From assembly GCA_012295275.1 (NCBI GenBank), contig CM022665.1:6821976-6885975 (forward strand): 64,000 nt of DNA. Direction: 5' to 3'. Of the stretch, positions 1 through 14,500 are shown in pieces. The notes beneath the pieces were generated by a model. The model was not told the origin of the DNA. It searched no databases and saw nothing but the letters and a program-made list of their open reading frames with translations. Every line of letters begins with the position of its first letter. The first letter of the stretch is position 1. The position numbers and the translations under genes are program-made. Source of the DNA: Chrysomallon squamiferum (taxonomy: Eukaryota > Mollusca > Gastropoda > Neomphalida > Peltospiridae).

Positions 1-287
1 CCTAATTCATTTGTAGTTAAATTCTACATCATGAATTGTTTATATTTAAAAAAAATAATAAGGAAATAAAAAATTTCACACTTGGTTTTTTGACATTATA
101 CTTCTGCTTGATTCTGCTATTAGTGCTCGGTCAAGAGGATTTAAAAAAAAAAAAAAAAAAAATCCAGATGGAAACATTATGTGACTAATTTGCAACAGAG
201 ATAAAAACATTGAAATAAAGAAAAAAAAATGTCGTCATACATTACAGTTGCAACTGTTTTCTTAATAGTCATGTATTTTTTTCTCAG
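1..287 (+). other. XPO1: XPO1 intron (partial)
   Basis: This AT-rich intron ends in a pyrimidine-rich tract and AG at 286-287, just before the first recognisable exportin-1 exon. It contains an A-run near 138-161. No coding sequence is visible in it. Confidence 0.8.
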
Positions 288-1063
288 GTCTTACAACACA
301 AGCTACAATTCTGGCATACATGTTCAATACACTTGAAGCTGGAAAAATAACTATTGACTTGAATGCAACTTCAGCTGGTCAGAATGTTGCCTACATACAA
401 CAGTTCCTTCTTAACCTTCTTCAGACAGCATTCCCACATTTGAATGAGTGAGTGATAAAACATTTACACCAAGTATTGAGCTTACTACCTTAATGGTTAG
501 ATGAAATGCACATTATATTTTATTTAAATTTGATTATAATAAAACTTAATATATCATTATTTAACTCTTTTACTTAAATACTGTGGAACAAAGCACTGTG
601 GTAATTAATGTTACAATTTTCTTTTTCAGGCACCAAATCAAAATATTTATTGAAGGTCTGTTCAGTTTCAATCAAGACTTTCCATCTTTCAAAGAACATC
701 TGAGAGATTTCTTGGTCCAGATCAGAGTGAGTGCCTTTTATCAGCATATAGAGACACTGCCTGTATTAATTTGTTTTTTATTGAACATGTTTAGAAATTT
801 ACAGAACCCCTTCAAAACAGTTATTTTAGCAAAACAAATGTTAAGTGTAAGTTTCTTCATTATTTTTTGTTATTAATAAGGCCAATATTGTAATCTATCT
901 TTGTTTATCCCAACAGGAATTTGCTGGTGAAGATATGAATGATTTGTTTTTGGAAGAGCGAGAAAATGCTATCAGATTAGCTAATGAAGAAAAACGCAAA
1001 ATACAAATGTCTGTTCCTGGTATATTGGGCCCTCATGAAATACCAGAAGAAATGCAAGACTGA
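288..1063 (+). CDS. XPO1: Exportin-1 (CRM1), C-terminal exons, partial at 5' end
   Basis: Exportin-1 is the karyopherin that binds leucine-rich nuclear export signals together with RanGTP and carries cargo through the nuclear pore. Three exons are seen: 288-447, 630-726 and 917-1063 (TGA 1061-1063). Each is bounded by AG and GT, and the phases join without a shift (exon lengths 160, 97 and 147). They encode about 134 residues. The conserved C-terminal HEAT-repeat segment is plain: AFPHLNE, then FSFNQDFPSFKEHLRDFLVQ, then EFAGEDMNDLFLEERENAI, then MSVPGILGPHEIPEEMQD at the end, close to the vertebrate tail. The acidic C-terminal helix that tunes cargo affinity in the family is therefore present. 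The rest of this roughly 1070-residue protein lies upstream of the window. Nothing is broken in the visible part. Confidence 0.97.
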
Positions 1064-3340
1064 AATGGAAAAATCAAGTGTTTCTAAAAATACATTGCTG
1101 TTTGTACTTGAACAAGGTGTTCCAGTATTTATGAATATGGATAAATTTAAACAAAAAAAGTAACAAACTTTTATAAGTATTGCTATCCATTATTTATTGA
1201 AGGAATAGCCTTTTTATAAAAACACACTATATGGTTCCACTTGGTTTAGACCTGGTTGAAAACTTCTTGTGTTGTTACAGAACTGGAACAGAAATTCAGT
1301 TTTGTGTCAGGCAAAATAATTATCCATGAACCTGTGTTTGTGGCCATGCAGAATACCATTATCATACTGATTGTAGGAAATTGTCATTCAGTTACAGCAC
1401 AGTGAATTGTCTTACAGCACACTGAATTGTTGTCAGTAACAAATCATGATAATCATGAAGATGCATTGTGTAATAATTTATTATTTTTCTGTCTTGTTCT
1501 TTTTTTTTGTGTGTGGTTATTTTTTGTTGGTTGTTAAAATAAACACAACAACAACAACAACAAAACAGTAATGACCACAGAGGTATTTTAGTTTCAGTAG
1601 TTGGAATTTTTCTCTGAGATTTTTATAACATTTTGTTGTTTTTGAAAATGCATTTAGAATTTATATACGTTTCAGCAACTTGGTTTTATAGACACATTTC
1701 ACCAGATCAGATTGTACATCTACAAATAAATTAATATGTTTGATCAGCTGATTTTAAAGATTTCGTAATACCTGTATGAGTTTGAACATCATTGAAATAC
1801 AGTAATTATCATAAATGTTTAAATATTTTTCTATATTTGGTGCTTTTAAAATTTTCTGGAATGATGATGATAAACTAAATTATTTTTTGCTTGAATTTTT
1901 GATAGAAAACAGCTGAATAATGCACAATAATAGTAACAGGAGTTTTAGTTTAATTTTTAAAAATTAACAAAATTACTTTCATTTCTTTGGAAAAGTTTTT
2001 TAATTCATATTTAGAAATGAAGCATGTTTTGAATATAAAGTATATGATATTTTTTACACATTTTCATTTTGTAAATTTTGCAGTATACCAAAGATATTGT
2101 AATCATTATGTATGTACATTGTTAGAGTAAGTATTTTGTTTTGCTTGGATTGATTGAATGTTACATTGAGATAGTACTTCATGACTGATGGTTGTTGCCA
2201 TATCACATTCAAGATTTGTTGCCGTTTGTGTTTGATAAATTTCATCACCAAGCTGATGTTTTGTAAAAAAAAAAAAAAAAAAAAAAAACCTTCCTTTTTT
2301 TCAGCTTAATTTTTCTGTTGTTTGCTTTGTTAGTTCCTAATAATTTCTACAGGTGGGTATTTACAACATAAATGACAGGACCTTTACTAAATGTGCTGAT
2401 AAGAGAATTTTACTTTTCCAAGTTGTGCTTTTTAAAAAAAATTAAAACTAATATTTTGGCTAGAAAATAACAATATTATTTATAAAGCAGCTTTTCAAAG
2501 AATGTTTAGAATTAAAAAAATAGAGCCTTCAGTACTGTTAATAATCAGCAAAATATTCATCTCGGTGGTAAAATTATCAAAATATTTTAAGGAACACATC
2601 TTTTATTAAGATGTATATTTTTATTATAATTTGAATAATTAAAAGACTTACACAAAAAATTATGTTGAAATGCACTTGAGTTACTGATGATAGTAGCTAA
2701 ACTGCTATTTTTAAAATTGTGTAGATGTTGATACTTTTATAGAAGCTGTGTAAGCAGTGCATCACTGACTTTTAAATTAATAATTTTTTACAGCTTTGTT
2801 TTTTATTTTTTTATTCCTTTTTCTTTTTCATTTTCTTTTTTCACATCATGAGTAGAAGTACAAATTCATTTATTCATAGTTATTGCTTTTTAAAATATTT
2901 TATTCATACAATGGCATAACAGGTAATGATTTTCAGTGTTCTAATTAAGAAATATATATAAATAAATAGAACCTGGTAAAACATTAAAAAATAAGATAAA
3001 TTAATAACGAGTGCTATTTGTAAAATATAGATAAAAGACAAGTATATTTTCATCAATGCATTTTTGTTGTGAAAAGGTTATCAAAAAAGTTAGTTACATT
3101 AACAAGATAGGCTCTGAACTCCACTGAAAATTTATTTCTGTTATTGTTAAATTTTGTGTTAAACTGTATTTTAGTAATAAATAAAATTATTGGTGCCATG
3201 TGTTTATTAACTGAAACATATTGTTTCACTCCCAATATTTTATTTTTCATTGAATAAATCCTCTTGTAAAAGTTGCTAGCATTTCAGGGGACATTTTTAG
3301 TTGTATCAGCTTAAAATACATGTATTTCTTTTACCAGTAG

Positions 3341-3375
<35 letters not shown>

Positions 3376-4180
3376 ATGTGTAATGATTCATGTTTATGTA
3401 CAAATTATTTCATATGCTGGTATTGCCCAAAGGTCATGTTAATAAACCATCCTTTTTGTCAGTTGGTATTTTTTTCTTTACCTTCTTTTCCTTCTTTTAA
3501 AAAACAAAGTAATAAAAATAATTTAGGCTAATGCATATACTTGATTCTTCACAAGAACAAAATACAGGTAAGTCCAGCTCTCAGATAGCTAAACCACAAA
3601 ATAAACTTTTATTTAGTAAATTATTGGATTATACTTATTTTGGAGATTCAGTTTTCTGAACCCGACTAATAAAATTCTAGCTTTAAAAAAAATAATTTAC
3701 CTACTATATTGTTTGATAACAAAGACTTAGTATTCTCCATTTGATGAATGTAACATATCATTTGTTTGAAAGCAACTAGTTAGTGGATATTTTAATTATG
3801 GGATAAAAAAAAAAAATAAAATAAATAATAGCATGACAGTGACAAAATTAATACATTATTTCCAGTTAATAATTGCTCAAATAAATTCAACAAAGTTTGT
3901 AAAGTATTTTATTTATAGAATTGCCATAAGAAAAAAAAGTATCTGTTTTGTACATTTTGCTGGTTTTAGAACTTCCATTCATTATAAAATGCACTTCACT
4001 ATCATTTATAATCACTGATAACTTGTATTATCATACAATGGAAATGTTTTACCACAACATGCTGAACTTATTCTGAAAAAATGAAAACATATCAACAAAA
4101 ATAATCTAGATTTTAAAATGGCACACAAATATAATTTCATGTGAAATGTTACTAACATTTCTGCAGATGCCTTTGTACAA
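1064..4180. other. XPO1 3' UTR and tail-to-tail intergenic region
   Basis: XPO1 (+) and the DMAC1-like gene (-) converge here. Candidate AATAAA poly(A) signals for XPO1 lie at 1538-1543 and 1725-1730. A minus-strand AATAAA for the DMAC1-like gene lies at 3908-3913, about 270 bases past its stop. The stretch also holds A/T homopolymers (about 2265-2288 and 3343-3371). I see no protein-coding exon; the short open frames are low-complexity. Confidence 0.6.
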
Positions 4181-5235
4181 TTAGTCCTCTGGTCGCTGTC
4201 TTGTGAATTTCTTTTGAATGTGGTGAAACTGATTTTGTAAATCCTGTATATCAGAAAGAGCCAAATCCATAATACTTTTATCTCCTTTATTCTTGTCAAA
4301 GATACTTTTATCCAGTAAGCGAGCCAACCCCAAGACAAACACTCCTGTGAAAAAAAAAATGACTATCTATTTTGGATTCCAAATTACAACTTCCAGATCA
4401 TTTAGATTTTTAAAGAAAGTACACTAACAAAGGTAATCTTCAAATCATTTCTTGATATTGTAGTTAAGTATTAAATCTTGTTCTTTTTTTAATTTACCAA
4501 TTATAATTTCAAACTGAAATCAGTGAAACTTCATCCACACATATTTTCATAAATATATCACTTGGAATATCATAATTAAAAAAGACAAGGATACATTTCA
4601 ATATTATTTCATTAACATGCAAACTGTATTTTTTAAGGTATATCTATACACAAATTAAAATGAAACAAATATCATACAGGAGTGGCTTACAAGTAACCAG
4701 GCAGTGTATGATTGTGAAAAATATCCACAAGTGTATTTTTAAAATATCTGTAAGGTGTATTTATTAACAATATTAACTTCTAAACATCTTCCTACTTATT
4801 CTTCAATGGAAAGTTTGCAATCATATATTACCCAGTCATATATGAGCCATATTGTATTTTAACGGAGGAAAGAAAAGAAAACTTCATTTATATATATGTA
4901 CCTGAAGATAAAGATGTAATTTGTATGTATAATGCCACCTTTCTGAAGCCTGTGTATCTGTGTCTTATTTTATGACCTTGAATCAAAACAAAACCTGCTG
5001 CACCCCATAACACTGACACACCAATAAGCTTACAGCTTAAACAGTCTCCTTCTTCGAGAGGCACAAATCTTGTTATATAGCTCTTTATTTTTGTTCCAAT
5101 TTCTGTGAAACTGTCGACCACATCAGCTTGTTTACCAGAAACTTGTGACTGGTCCACTGATAAAGATGGCTTTGAATCAAAGGACAACTGTGATTTTTCA
5201 TTATCTGACCCTAATAAAGCTTTCAAATAATTCAT
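4181..5235 (-). CDS. DMAC1: DMAC1/TMEM261-like small membrane protein (complex I assembly)
   Basis: Two coding exons, 5235-4902 and 4344-4181, join in phase to give 165 residues ending in TAA (4181-4183). The donor follows TCTTCAG and the acceptor is TTCACAG. I place the start at the ATG 5233-5235; the in-frame TTG three codons upstream is not a plausible eukaryotic start. The N-terminal 60 residues are polar. Then comes a Cys-x-x-Cys motif (C65, C68, in GDCLSCKLIG), two hydrophobic segments (about 70-86 and 99-118) and a charged C-terminal tail (GDKSIMDLALSDIQDLQNQF). This matches the DUF4536/DMAC1 architecture, whose human member is an inner mitochondrial membrane factor for assembly of the distal membrane arm of complex I. 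The human protein is shorter (about 112-116 residues), and similarity is limited to the CxxC-plus-membrane core, so orthology is likely but not certain. Confidence 0.62.
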
Positions 5236-5259
5236 GATCTCCAAGATTTGTTATTTCAC
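4902..5259 (-). other. DMAC1: DMAC1-like exon 2 with short 5' UTR
   Basis: An acceptor (CTTTTAG, AG at 5261-5260) sits 24 bases before the ATG, so this exon probably starts at 5259 and an untranslated first exon lies upstream. A candidate donor for that exon (GTAAGC, 6203-6198) follows a relatively GC-rich stretch at about 6204-6295. Confidence 0.5.
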
Positions 5260-6203
5260 CTAAAAGATCAAAATTTAAGAGTTTAAAAAATAATTAAAAT
5301 AAAATAAAATAAAATATATATATAAAGAAAAGAAAGCATGAAGAGAGTAAGATTTATTAGATGATTAATTTCCCCTTATCCAAATTCAAAATACATTATG
5401 CTAATATACGTATGATATACTAAGAATGAGAAACTGTAACTGAATTGTTTAAAAAGGTCAGCGAAGTTAACTAACAGTACATATTTTCTTGTGTGTAGCT
5501 GAAAAAAATAATACAAGGATAGTGCACACTTTCAAAGGTACATAACCTTTTGGCATATCTGGTATATAATTACGTTTGTAAACATTCTATTGGTAGATTT
5601 CTCAGAATTAGGTAAAAAATCAATTATTCAATACAATGTATATGTAAGTTTAATTAACCAATTTGGTGTTCTCACAAATTCTGAACAGCAAAAAAAAAAA
5701 AAAAAAGATTTAACATTGACATGGTTTCAAAATAAGAGTTAAAGATATTCAAAGTCAAGTTGTTTTTTGAATGTATCAAAGCAACTAAGTTATGTTTTTA
5801 GATCATCATCGTTGTACCGAATCCAGGTTTTAGCATTAACCTTTTCATCAAGGGAGGTAAACAACAAGGACAAATCGGTGAATTCTGCCACGATGATGTT
5901 AAAGAAAAAACTACAGATTTTCAAGCTAATATTATTGATATCATTATTCCTACACATATTAGTAAATGGTTAAATAAATAAATAATAAAATAAAATGATA
6001 ATTAAAGAAATATACTGTCAAGGTCTACATGACATACTTGATACTACTCCGTCTACTGTAACTATATAGCAAGTTTAGCTGGTTTATCCATACAAATAAA
6101 TTAAAAATACTGATTTAATATTACAATCCAATTCCAGTCTATATTAATGTTTATCAATATAAAAATCCGTTCTCATACATGTTTTAAACGTAAAATAGCT
6201 TAC

Positions 6204-6300
6204 ATAACCTATTAGACGATTCCGGCTTTTAGCATCCCAAACCTAGTTTCCGATGTCATTTCGTTCGTATTTTGTTTCCGCCAAGGATAAGGTAGGCACT
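6204..6300 (-). promoter_or_regulatory. Candidate first exon/promoter of the DMAC1-like gene
   Basis: This is a local island of higher GC. Read on the - strand it contains several GGAA cores (GGCGGAAAC, TCGGAAAC, GCCGGAATC) resembling ETS sites, and ends at a GTAAGC donor (6203). The position fits an untranslated first exon for the gene at 4181-5235. Inferred from motif content only. Confidence 0.35.
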
Positions 6301-9300
6301 AGCAAGATTTTGGAATATCCATTGCATTGCCATACATTTATTATTTCAGCCAATAATGCCATTAAAATGTATTGTTTAATTTCATTATATCAATTTTTTA
6401 GGAAGCAATAAAAATTTGTTATTTTAAAAAAGAAAGTGAAAATCCTAGCATAAATATTTTAAATAATATATTACAAAGCGTACCATTGTTAATTTGAGAG
6501 AAATAGTATAAATATTTTCTCTATTCATTTAAGGTTCTGTTTTTAAATTATTATTTTATTTTGCCTATTTTATTTAATAACGAAATAAAATCACAAAAGA
6601 GCACACTTTTCTCTAAGTATCTACTTTAAAAACATATTAAAAAAAAAAGAAAAAAAAAGTAAATCCTGTATCACCACTGTATGATGCTGTTTCATCAAGA
6701 CAAGACTCAAATTGTGAAGGCTAAAAGATTTTATGATTTTAACATGTCTTTGGTACATGTTATCTCAAGATACTGGGAGGACAGCAATTTATAAAAATGT
6801 TAATTAGAATTAAGATTCAAATGATTCAATTAAAAATCTCATGATGTACATTTTTAGAATGACAGTGGCCATTCTATATTTTTATCACTTACAAAATTAT
6901 TGCCATCAGATGATAAGGTTCACATTTTGTTATGTGTAAGGTTTTCTTTCATTAAATTTTCATTAAATTTTTATGAAAGTATAAATTTGTAAGAATTAAC
7001 ACACCTTTATATCTTAACCATGTTGGTGGTGGCATCAAAAGAAATCACTAAATGTTCAACATGCAAAACATTTCAGTATTAAAAGAAAGGAAAAAAGAAG
7101 AAATTTTGTTTCCTCCAGAGCTTTCTTCAAATAAAACTAAGCAGAACAAAAAACAAACCACAAAACTTAATTTTAAACATTTAATAGCATAAAACTGCAA
7201 CAGGAACACAGTCCATGTGAAAGATTATATTTAAAACACTAAAGCAATAACCACTCCAACACTGAAATAAATCTGAATAGAATATTTATCTTGTTAGTTA
7301 ACAATTATTACTGGAAATGGAGTAATAGAAATTTTGTTTATTTATCAAAATATGAAATGTGCAAGTATTCAAACATTTATCAGAAAACATATTTTGCTAT
7401 TTTCTTATTAATTAAAAAAACAAATAACTGTAATAAAAAATAGCAAACAATTTGTGCAATAAAAGGAAAATGTAAAGGAAGCAAAACTAAACTCTGACAA
7501 ATCAGAAAACAAAAACCTAAGTGTAAATATCTGCCAGACTAGATACATAAAATGGACGGCCACATTTACCATAAATATTCAAAATGAATCCATCTAAAAT
7601 AATATTATTAATATCTGCATAGTTTAGTCTCAGTAAAGGTCTGCCTGACAAAACGTGTACAAGAGAAAAAAGTGAAGCAATAAAATCTTCTACCAGTTAT
7701 AGCAAATTAATAATAAATGTGGTGCAAAATACAGCAACACAAGGATTATTGTGATCATTTTGTTTGATATTAACCAAATACAGTAAAGTACATTTGAAAA
7801 TACATTTAGACTGCATTTTTATTTTCTTTCTCAAGTACTTGTTATCTCTGCACTTAGAAACATAAAATGCTTGGTAACTTTTTCATCAGTGAGTAGCCAC
7901 TGGAAATGTTACATCTATCAATCTGCATATTTTCCACATTTCTGCCTAAAATTTACGTTAAAAAAAAAAAAGAAAAAAAGAAAAGAAAGGAAAATGGCAG
8001 CCTCCAGCAATTGTAGCTATAATATTCTCATACTTTGTTATTAAGTCTGGTCTGCAGTGAAAAATAAAATAAAAAGGTATTTACATTATATATTTGAACT
8101 ACAATATCTACACATTAAGTATTGCAACACTATTCTTATGTTTTATTCTTTTGTAATGTTCTAAAATTAAAAAGTAAATTTTGTACAAAAACTGATTTCA
8201 TTTCTTTAAGCTTTCTTAATATGAAAAAAAAAAAAAAAATTACAAATCCACTTTTGTTTTAATATCTTCAATTGTTAAATATATATATATACATTTTCCA
8301 TTTCATATATAAAAGTGAAACATTCTACAGTTCATTAACGGGTAGATATATAATATCTAGTAATAAGTTAACAAAATATTAGTGTGTAGATCTATATTAT
8401 TAATAGTGTGCAATAGACATTGCATGTAAGTGTTAATCTAAACTGAAACAAAGTGCATAGTGACAAAGGCTGCATTTGAGGAATAAAATTTATTTTCAAA
8501 TTCACTGATTCCTATATAGCACAAAGAAAAGTTTCTTATTAACAAAATATGTACATAATCACAGTTTGATACATGAAATAACAGTAAAATAGCTCTGTAT
8601 TATGATTAGTGTAAACACTAATAAATATATAAATAATCTTAAGTGTACTGTTCTTTCTTGATGGTGGAGCTTTCAAGCTGCAGTGGCCAACAATCACAAT
8701 CATCCTGGTTAAATGTTGATACCAAAAATATTTTATAAGGAGAAATATATCTATATATCTTTTTCTTCTTATTTCTAAACCTATTTAAAAAGAACTGAAA
8801 GCAACATGGAATAGTTTAGTAAAACTGAGTTAAATCAAAAAGGTAATAATAATTGCATGAATTGATATATTCAGTTTAAAACCTCTTTGGTGGGCATTTG
8901 TGTTCACTTTCTTAAAAAGATAGTCATTACTGTGTGATAAATAAAAAATGACTCAGAAATATGTAGTTGCTACATGACACTATTACAAAATGTATGTGTT
9001 TATTTAATGAGCTAGACAACTGTTACAGTGTTTCATATTTAACTGTTTCTGAAATGATTAACATTTTTGAATTTGAATTACAAACACTGTGAAGTAAGAC
9101 GAGATAACTGATGAATTTCTTTAAACATTTCACTAATCCTGTGTGTAATTTTATAGTTAATAATATATAGCAAGACACAGAGCAGAAAACTATAATCTTC
9201 TTAGATGTTCTGTTATGCATTAAAAATTGTTATTTTAAAATATGAATAATGAAATGTCCAATATTTCACCTTCACTCATTGATACTGTTTTTTTAAATTA

Positions 9301-9739
9301 CACACATTTAATGATTTCTGTCTTTCTTTCTTTTCTTTTTTTAATGTTTAAACCAAATTTAAACTATTATCACCTATAAGCCACTGTTTTATTGGTATAC
9401 ACTTTTGAACACCTAATGCCAAAATGAGACACAGACACTGAATGTCTGAAAATGTTTGATTTTACAAAAATCATTATGATTCATCAGTTTAATGGTAGAT
9501 TTGATGGATTTTTCAAAACTAGCTTTTTTAAAAAGTTACCTCCTATTATACCATGTATTCCCCATACTGGATAATCTGGAGTGGACATGCTGCCCACCAA
9601 ATAATGTCCATACAAAGATTTTAAATATTTCTTTGCAAGATTAAAATATAATTTACTATATAAAACAATTTATAAAAAGTCTAAAATCATATTTAAAACA
9701 TCAGTATACTTTAATTTCAAGGTAACAGGTAATATAATA

Positions 9740-9777
<38 letters not shown>

Positions 9778-11533
9778 ATGTGTGTATGGGGATAGTGGTG
9801 GTTAAAGCACTTTGTGATCAAGAAATAATAACATAATATTTAAAAATATAGTAATCTATAGCTATTTTTTATATCAAAATAAATTGCACAGCAGACTGCA
9901 AAAGGATTCATTTTAAAGCATGTATAAACATAAACACATCTGCTTGTAATATATCTAATTACTATTTAATAATGAACACTTCACTGAAAAAGAAATAGGT
10001 ATTTTTGGAATGTGTTTGCTATATGCTGCATTCTTTTATTTAATGGATCTATATAAAAATATTTTATATTTCATACTTGAGATTACCAAATTAAAGAAAA
10101 TAAATAAATAAATAAAAAAAATAAAAAAAAAACTGATGTGAAAAAAAAAACCAAGGTGTACTGAAAATATGTTTACCATTATGGTAATGTCGTACACAAT
10201 TCTAATTAAGAGGAATTAATATAATTCATGTTTACAATGTTTATATAGTGATGTGAATAGGATTTTCTTTAGGTGTTTTTATTAATATGATTTAATCTAC
10301 TGATTGGTTTCTAAATTTAATTTCAATATGTTTCAATTTAATAATGGCGAAGTAAAATCATTTAAACTGAATAATTTAAATTTATTTTACTGTTAATGAG
10401 ATGGTTTTCAAAAATAATGAATGCAGAAAACGTTAACATGCAAACAGCAAAGAACAAATGTATTACATCATAAAATGAAACTATTTTTAGGATATTTTTA
10501 TAAAATTACAAGTATCTGATTATTAAGTAATTAATGGAACTATTTATTGTTCCAGGGTTTAAGAGAAAAATAACCTACATGACATTAATCACATATATTC
10601 TGTATTAGTTACTGGTTATTGATTTAAAGTAAAGTGATATTTAACCTCTTGTATCTTTTTTTTTTTTTTGCTTTTTCTTCTTTTTTTCAGAAACCTAAGA
10701 TGGTTTTATTTCTATTACTTAAATAAAAATTCTGGGCTTCACAAATGTCATTGAATTAATATATTATGCAAGAATAAAAACAATACATATTTCTCTCTCT
10801 CTCTCTTTTTTTTTTGACACATAAAATTCATGTTAAACATTTGTAAGATCATAGAATCTGTAAACATTTTTACACCAATAAATAAATCTATATTTATAGC
10901 ACTGAACACAAATGAGCAACAGTTATAAGTAACAAGCAGATTAATTTGAAACATGTCTCAAAAAGTAATCAGTATGAAAATATAATAGGTTCAAGAAAAT
11001 TATGAAACATTTTTTTAACTGCTATTATGAATTAGTAAACAAAACAATGTATAAACAATATTGTAACCAAAGTTTTCTTTATCATTCAAAATGTTATCTA
11101 TTCAAACCATTTTCTGAAACTATTTATTCAGATTAAAAGAATAATTGAAACAAAAAATGTTATTACATACCACGTCTATATATATACATAGACACATACT
11201 CACGACAGAAACCATAAATATATTTTCATAAAATGTCCATTTCAAATACAAGGAAAAGGAAAGAAAATGAAAAGTGTAAAACTTAATAAAATTTTAAATA
11301 CAAATATTTCAATTTTCTGGCTGTTAAATATAAAACCATCACTGATCTTTTCAGTTATAACCTTTGTGCTAAAAATGCAAAATAATGTTGTTTGTGAAAA
11401 AAGTTCAAAATTAAAAAGCTAAAAAAGTCAAACTCAACAGAACAGAGGCTAATAAATGGTTGTAAACAGTAATCTGCCTTTGTACATTCCTTCCTTTTGT
11501 CTTCACAGACAAATTCACTACTTCTGACAAAAG
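6301..11533. other. Gene-free region, probably including the SGPP 3' UTR
   Basis: No exon with supporting splice sites or recognisable protein was found. The sequence is AT-rich with A-runs (7960-7990, 8224-8240), an alternating TA tract at 9743-9773 and a CT tract near 10792-10806. The part next to 11534 is likely the 3' UTR of the SGPP gene, which is transcribed leftward into this region; its end cannot be fixed by eye. Confidence 0.5.
9743..9773. repeat. (TA)n microsatellite
   Basis: Uninterrupted alternating T and A over about 30 bases. Confidence 0.95.
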
Positions 11534-14500
11534 TTAAATCTCAGAGTAGAAAGACAGTCGCTGTATCCCTAACAAAAAGAAAGTCAGTGGTGTTGTGTAC
11601 ACCGTGTTGAATGAAACAACAAAATTGGTAATGTATTTGTATGGCAATTCTACAATCAGCTTCTGCTTAGTTTTAGGATCCTTTGAATCCAGTTTAAAAA
11701 TGTAGCAAAGGGCAGCATATGTGACGAACTTCAGAAAAAACAACACTGTTACAGATTGCATTAGCCCAAAAAAAAGTCTTATAGCTGAATATACCAACAC
11801 ATCAACCTGGAGGAAGGTTAAAGGGTATGGTGGCATAAGATCTGAAGGAGACATCAGTCCCTGCGCATAGTTGAGCCATGCTCCAAAATAGCAACCAGCA
11901 CAGATGGAAATAATACCTGTTGTGTCTCCTCGCGCTGTGCTCCAGGTATCCAATTTTGGATATACAAAGGTGATCACTATGGGGGCTGGCAGCATAATCA
12001 GTGGTGCCATTGGATTTGTTAGCAGAAAATTATCCATTACATCCAGGTAAGGCATGATAATGAACATCATGACCACAGCAAAAAGCAGTCCTACAAGAAC
12101 ATCCTGTAAAGTACAATAAATGTCATTTAATATTAATGTCTCAAAAAATCCTTTCCATATACAACAGACATATCATGTTTTGACAGAAATATCAACAGTT
12201 TTTTTTGAAACTGGTTTATTTGAAATGGTTGAAGAAAAAATAGAATAATTAAATAAATAATACAACTGACAAATCTTTGAAATAAGAATAATAAAACTGA
12301 TAATTGATCTGTTATTGTTTTTCATATCTAACTTTTAGGTGAATGTCTGATGTATTTATTTTCATGCTTGCCTTGACAGACATTTAGAATGTTATTTTGG
12401 CTAACTATTAGTAAATATAATAGTCAAACATCTAAGTAATTACCACTAATTAAAATGGAAAAAGTCTAATGTGAATTCTATATATACAAATATGATAACA
12501 TTTTGCTAAAAAATATATATTTAAAACAGACATATTACTTTATATATAAAGAAAACAAAATGGCTATTAAAAAGAAAGAAAAATGTCTAATATTCATTTT
12601 TATTCTGAGCAAATAATCTAAATATAAACACAAAACAAACAGCAACAAAAGTGCCAAGAAACTAGATTATGAGCAAGAGTCATTGAAACAGTGATGACTT
12701 TCTGATACAACTACATGGTGACAGACAAAGATGCAATATTTATCTATGAAGTGGCTCTTCAGCAGCATTATCTATCAAGCTGGATGTAGTCTGAAGATAT
12801 CACTAAACACTATTAATGTCTGACAAAGTGAATTTCACCACAAATTTTAATTTTTTAACATTGATAGGGCAAGGAATCAAAAGACAGATAAAAGTTTCAT
12901 ATTCATGAGCTCAGCTGAAACATTTAGAACAAAAGATGAATAAATGCTTCAAGTGCAGGAAACTGCTGAATAATGAACATTAATTGAGATGGCAAACTCA
13001 TCATTCAAATAAAACCTTCAAATGCTTCCTCATTAAAGTCCATATGATATTTTTGTATCAGTTTAGTACTGGGACACAGACATACCAAACTGATTTGTAA
13101 GTTCTGCGCTGTAGTTTTGAGACACCTTTTTTGTTAATGAGATGAGAACCCTGAAGGTGGATCTAATTGGTTTGCATGTTCTGCATGAGCTGTGTTTGTT
13201 TCAACAGTACAGAATGTTATGTAATTACTGTCCTGGATAGAATTTGTAATTACGCTTCCATTAATTGAGTAGGTACCTGTGTGTTTTTGTTTTTTGTTTA
13301 CTTTTTCACATTTAACATTATGACAGCTGCACAACACTTTTATTGACATGTTAAGAGGCAGACGACATTTATATTACAACCAGCACACTTTTTGCTTAAA
13401 TAGAAAGCGTGGACAGAAAATTTACTAGAGGTGTACTACATTGCAATGCAGAGTCTTTGTTGTGACTGTGGACAACATGCTCCAGATGGCAGACCAGATA
13501 CAGACAACCATGCGGCTGTGCCATTTATTAAGCACATTGATGCATTCATAGTGAAACTAATGGACAGAGCTAAAATGGAAACAATGCCAATTCCTAGGAT
13601 TTATGTAGATGAGATTTCCAGTCTCAGGAAGAACCATGACTTTGTTCCTGACGGATTGTTAGCCGAGATTCCGCATTTCAGTGCCATCAAGACAATACTA
13701 TACCAACAGCAACACAAAACCCTATCCTGACTACCCCAGACAAGACAGGATATCAATTTAGAAGGAGATTGTTTTCTACACCAAATTGAAGGATGAGACC
13801 TAATACTGATCTTCACAAGATAGAGTTGTTGTGTGATGCTGATGTTGTATTATCAGACCGAACATTTTCTTCAGCACCCAAATGTTCAATTAGTTGTACA
13901 CCATAAATGCAGAATCCATGTCAATGTTTCTTCTTGTATATTCACTGCTCCCAAACTACACAGAAGACATATATATATACAACATTTCAATACCTTCAAC
14001 AGGCTTGCCATGATCTGTGTTTCCATTTAAATGTATATAAAAGATCCCTTGCTGGGTTTTTTTGGTTAAGAGTAGCCCATTCAGTGCATTTCTTCTTATC
14101 TCTGTGATCCTTAACCATGTGTGATGCAAATATGTTTAATTTAATTAAAACAACATAACCAGCGATATGAATTCAGATTAAACTCAATCAGTGGAGTGTT
14201 TGCGTGGGATACTTGACACATAGGATCATACTTCGTGTGTGTGTGTGTAAAACAGTGGAGGCATTGAAGATTAATTTCATTTTGCATCAAAATGTTTATT
14301 TTACAATGAAATTAGAGCATCATATTTAAAGAAATATTTCTATACTCGACCCTCTACTTTTAACATAATCAATCTTCTGTCGTCAGAAAATATAAAAACT
14401 TTAAGGAATCTTGATAAATATGTAATTTAATTTGTAACTACATATATATAACAACTATATGTTTATATTTTTATTATCCTAGTTCTTACAAGGCTTTTTT

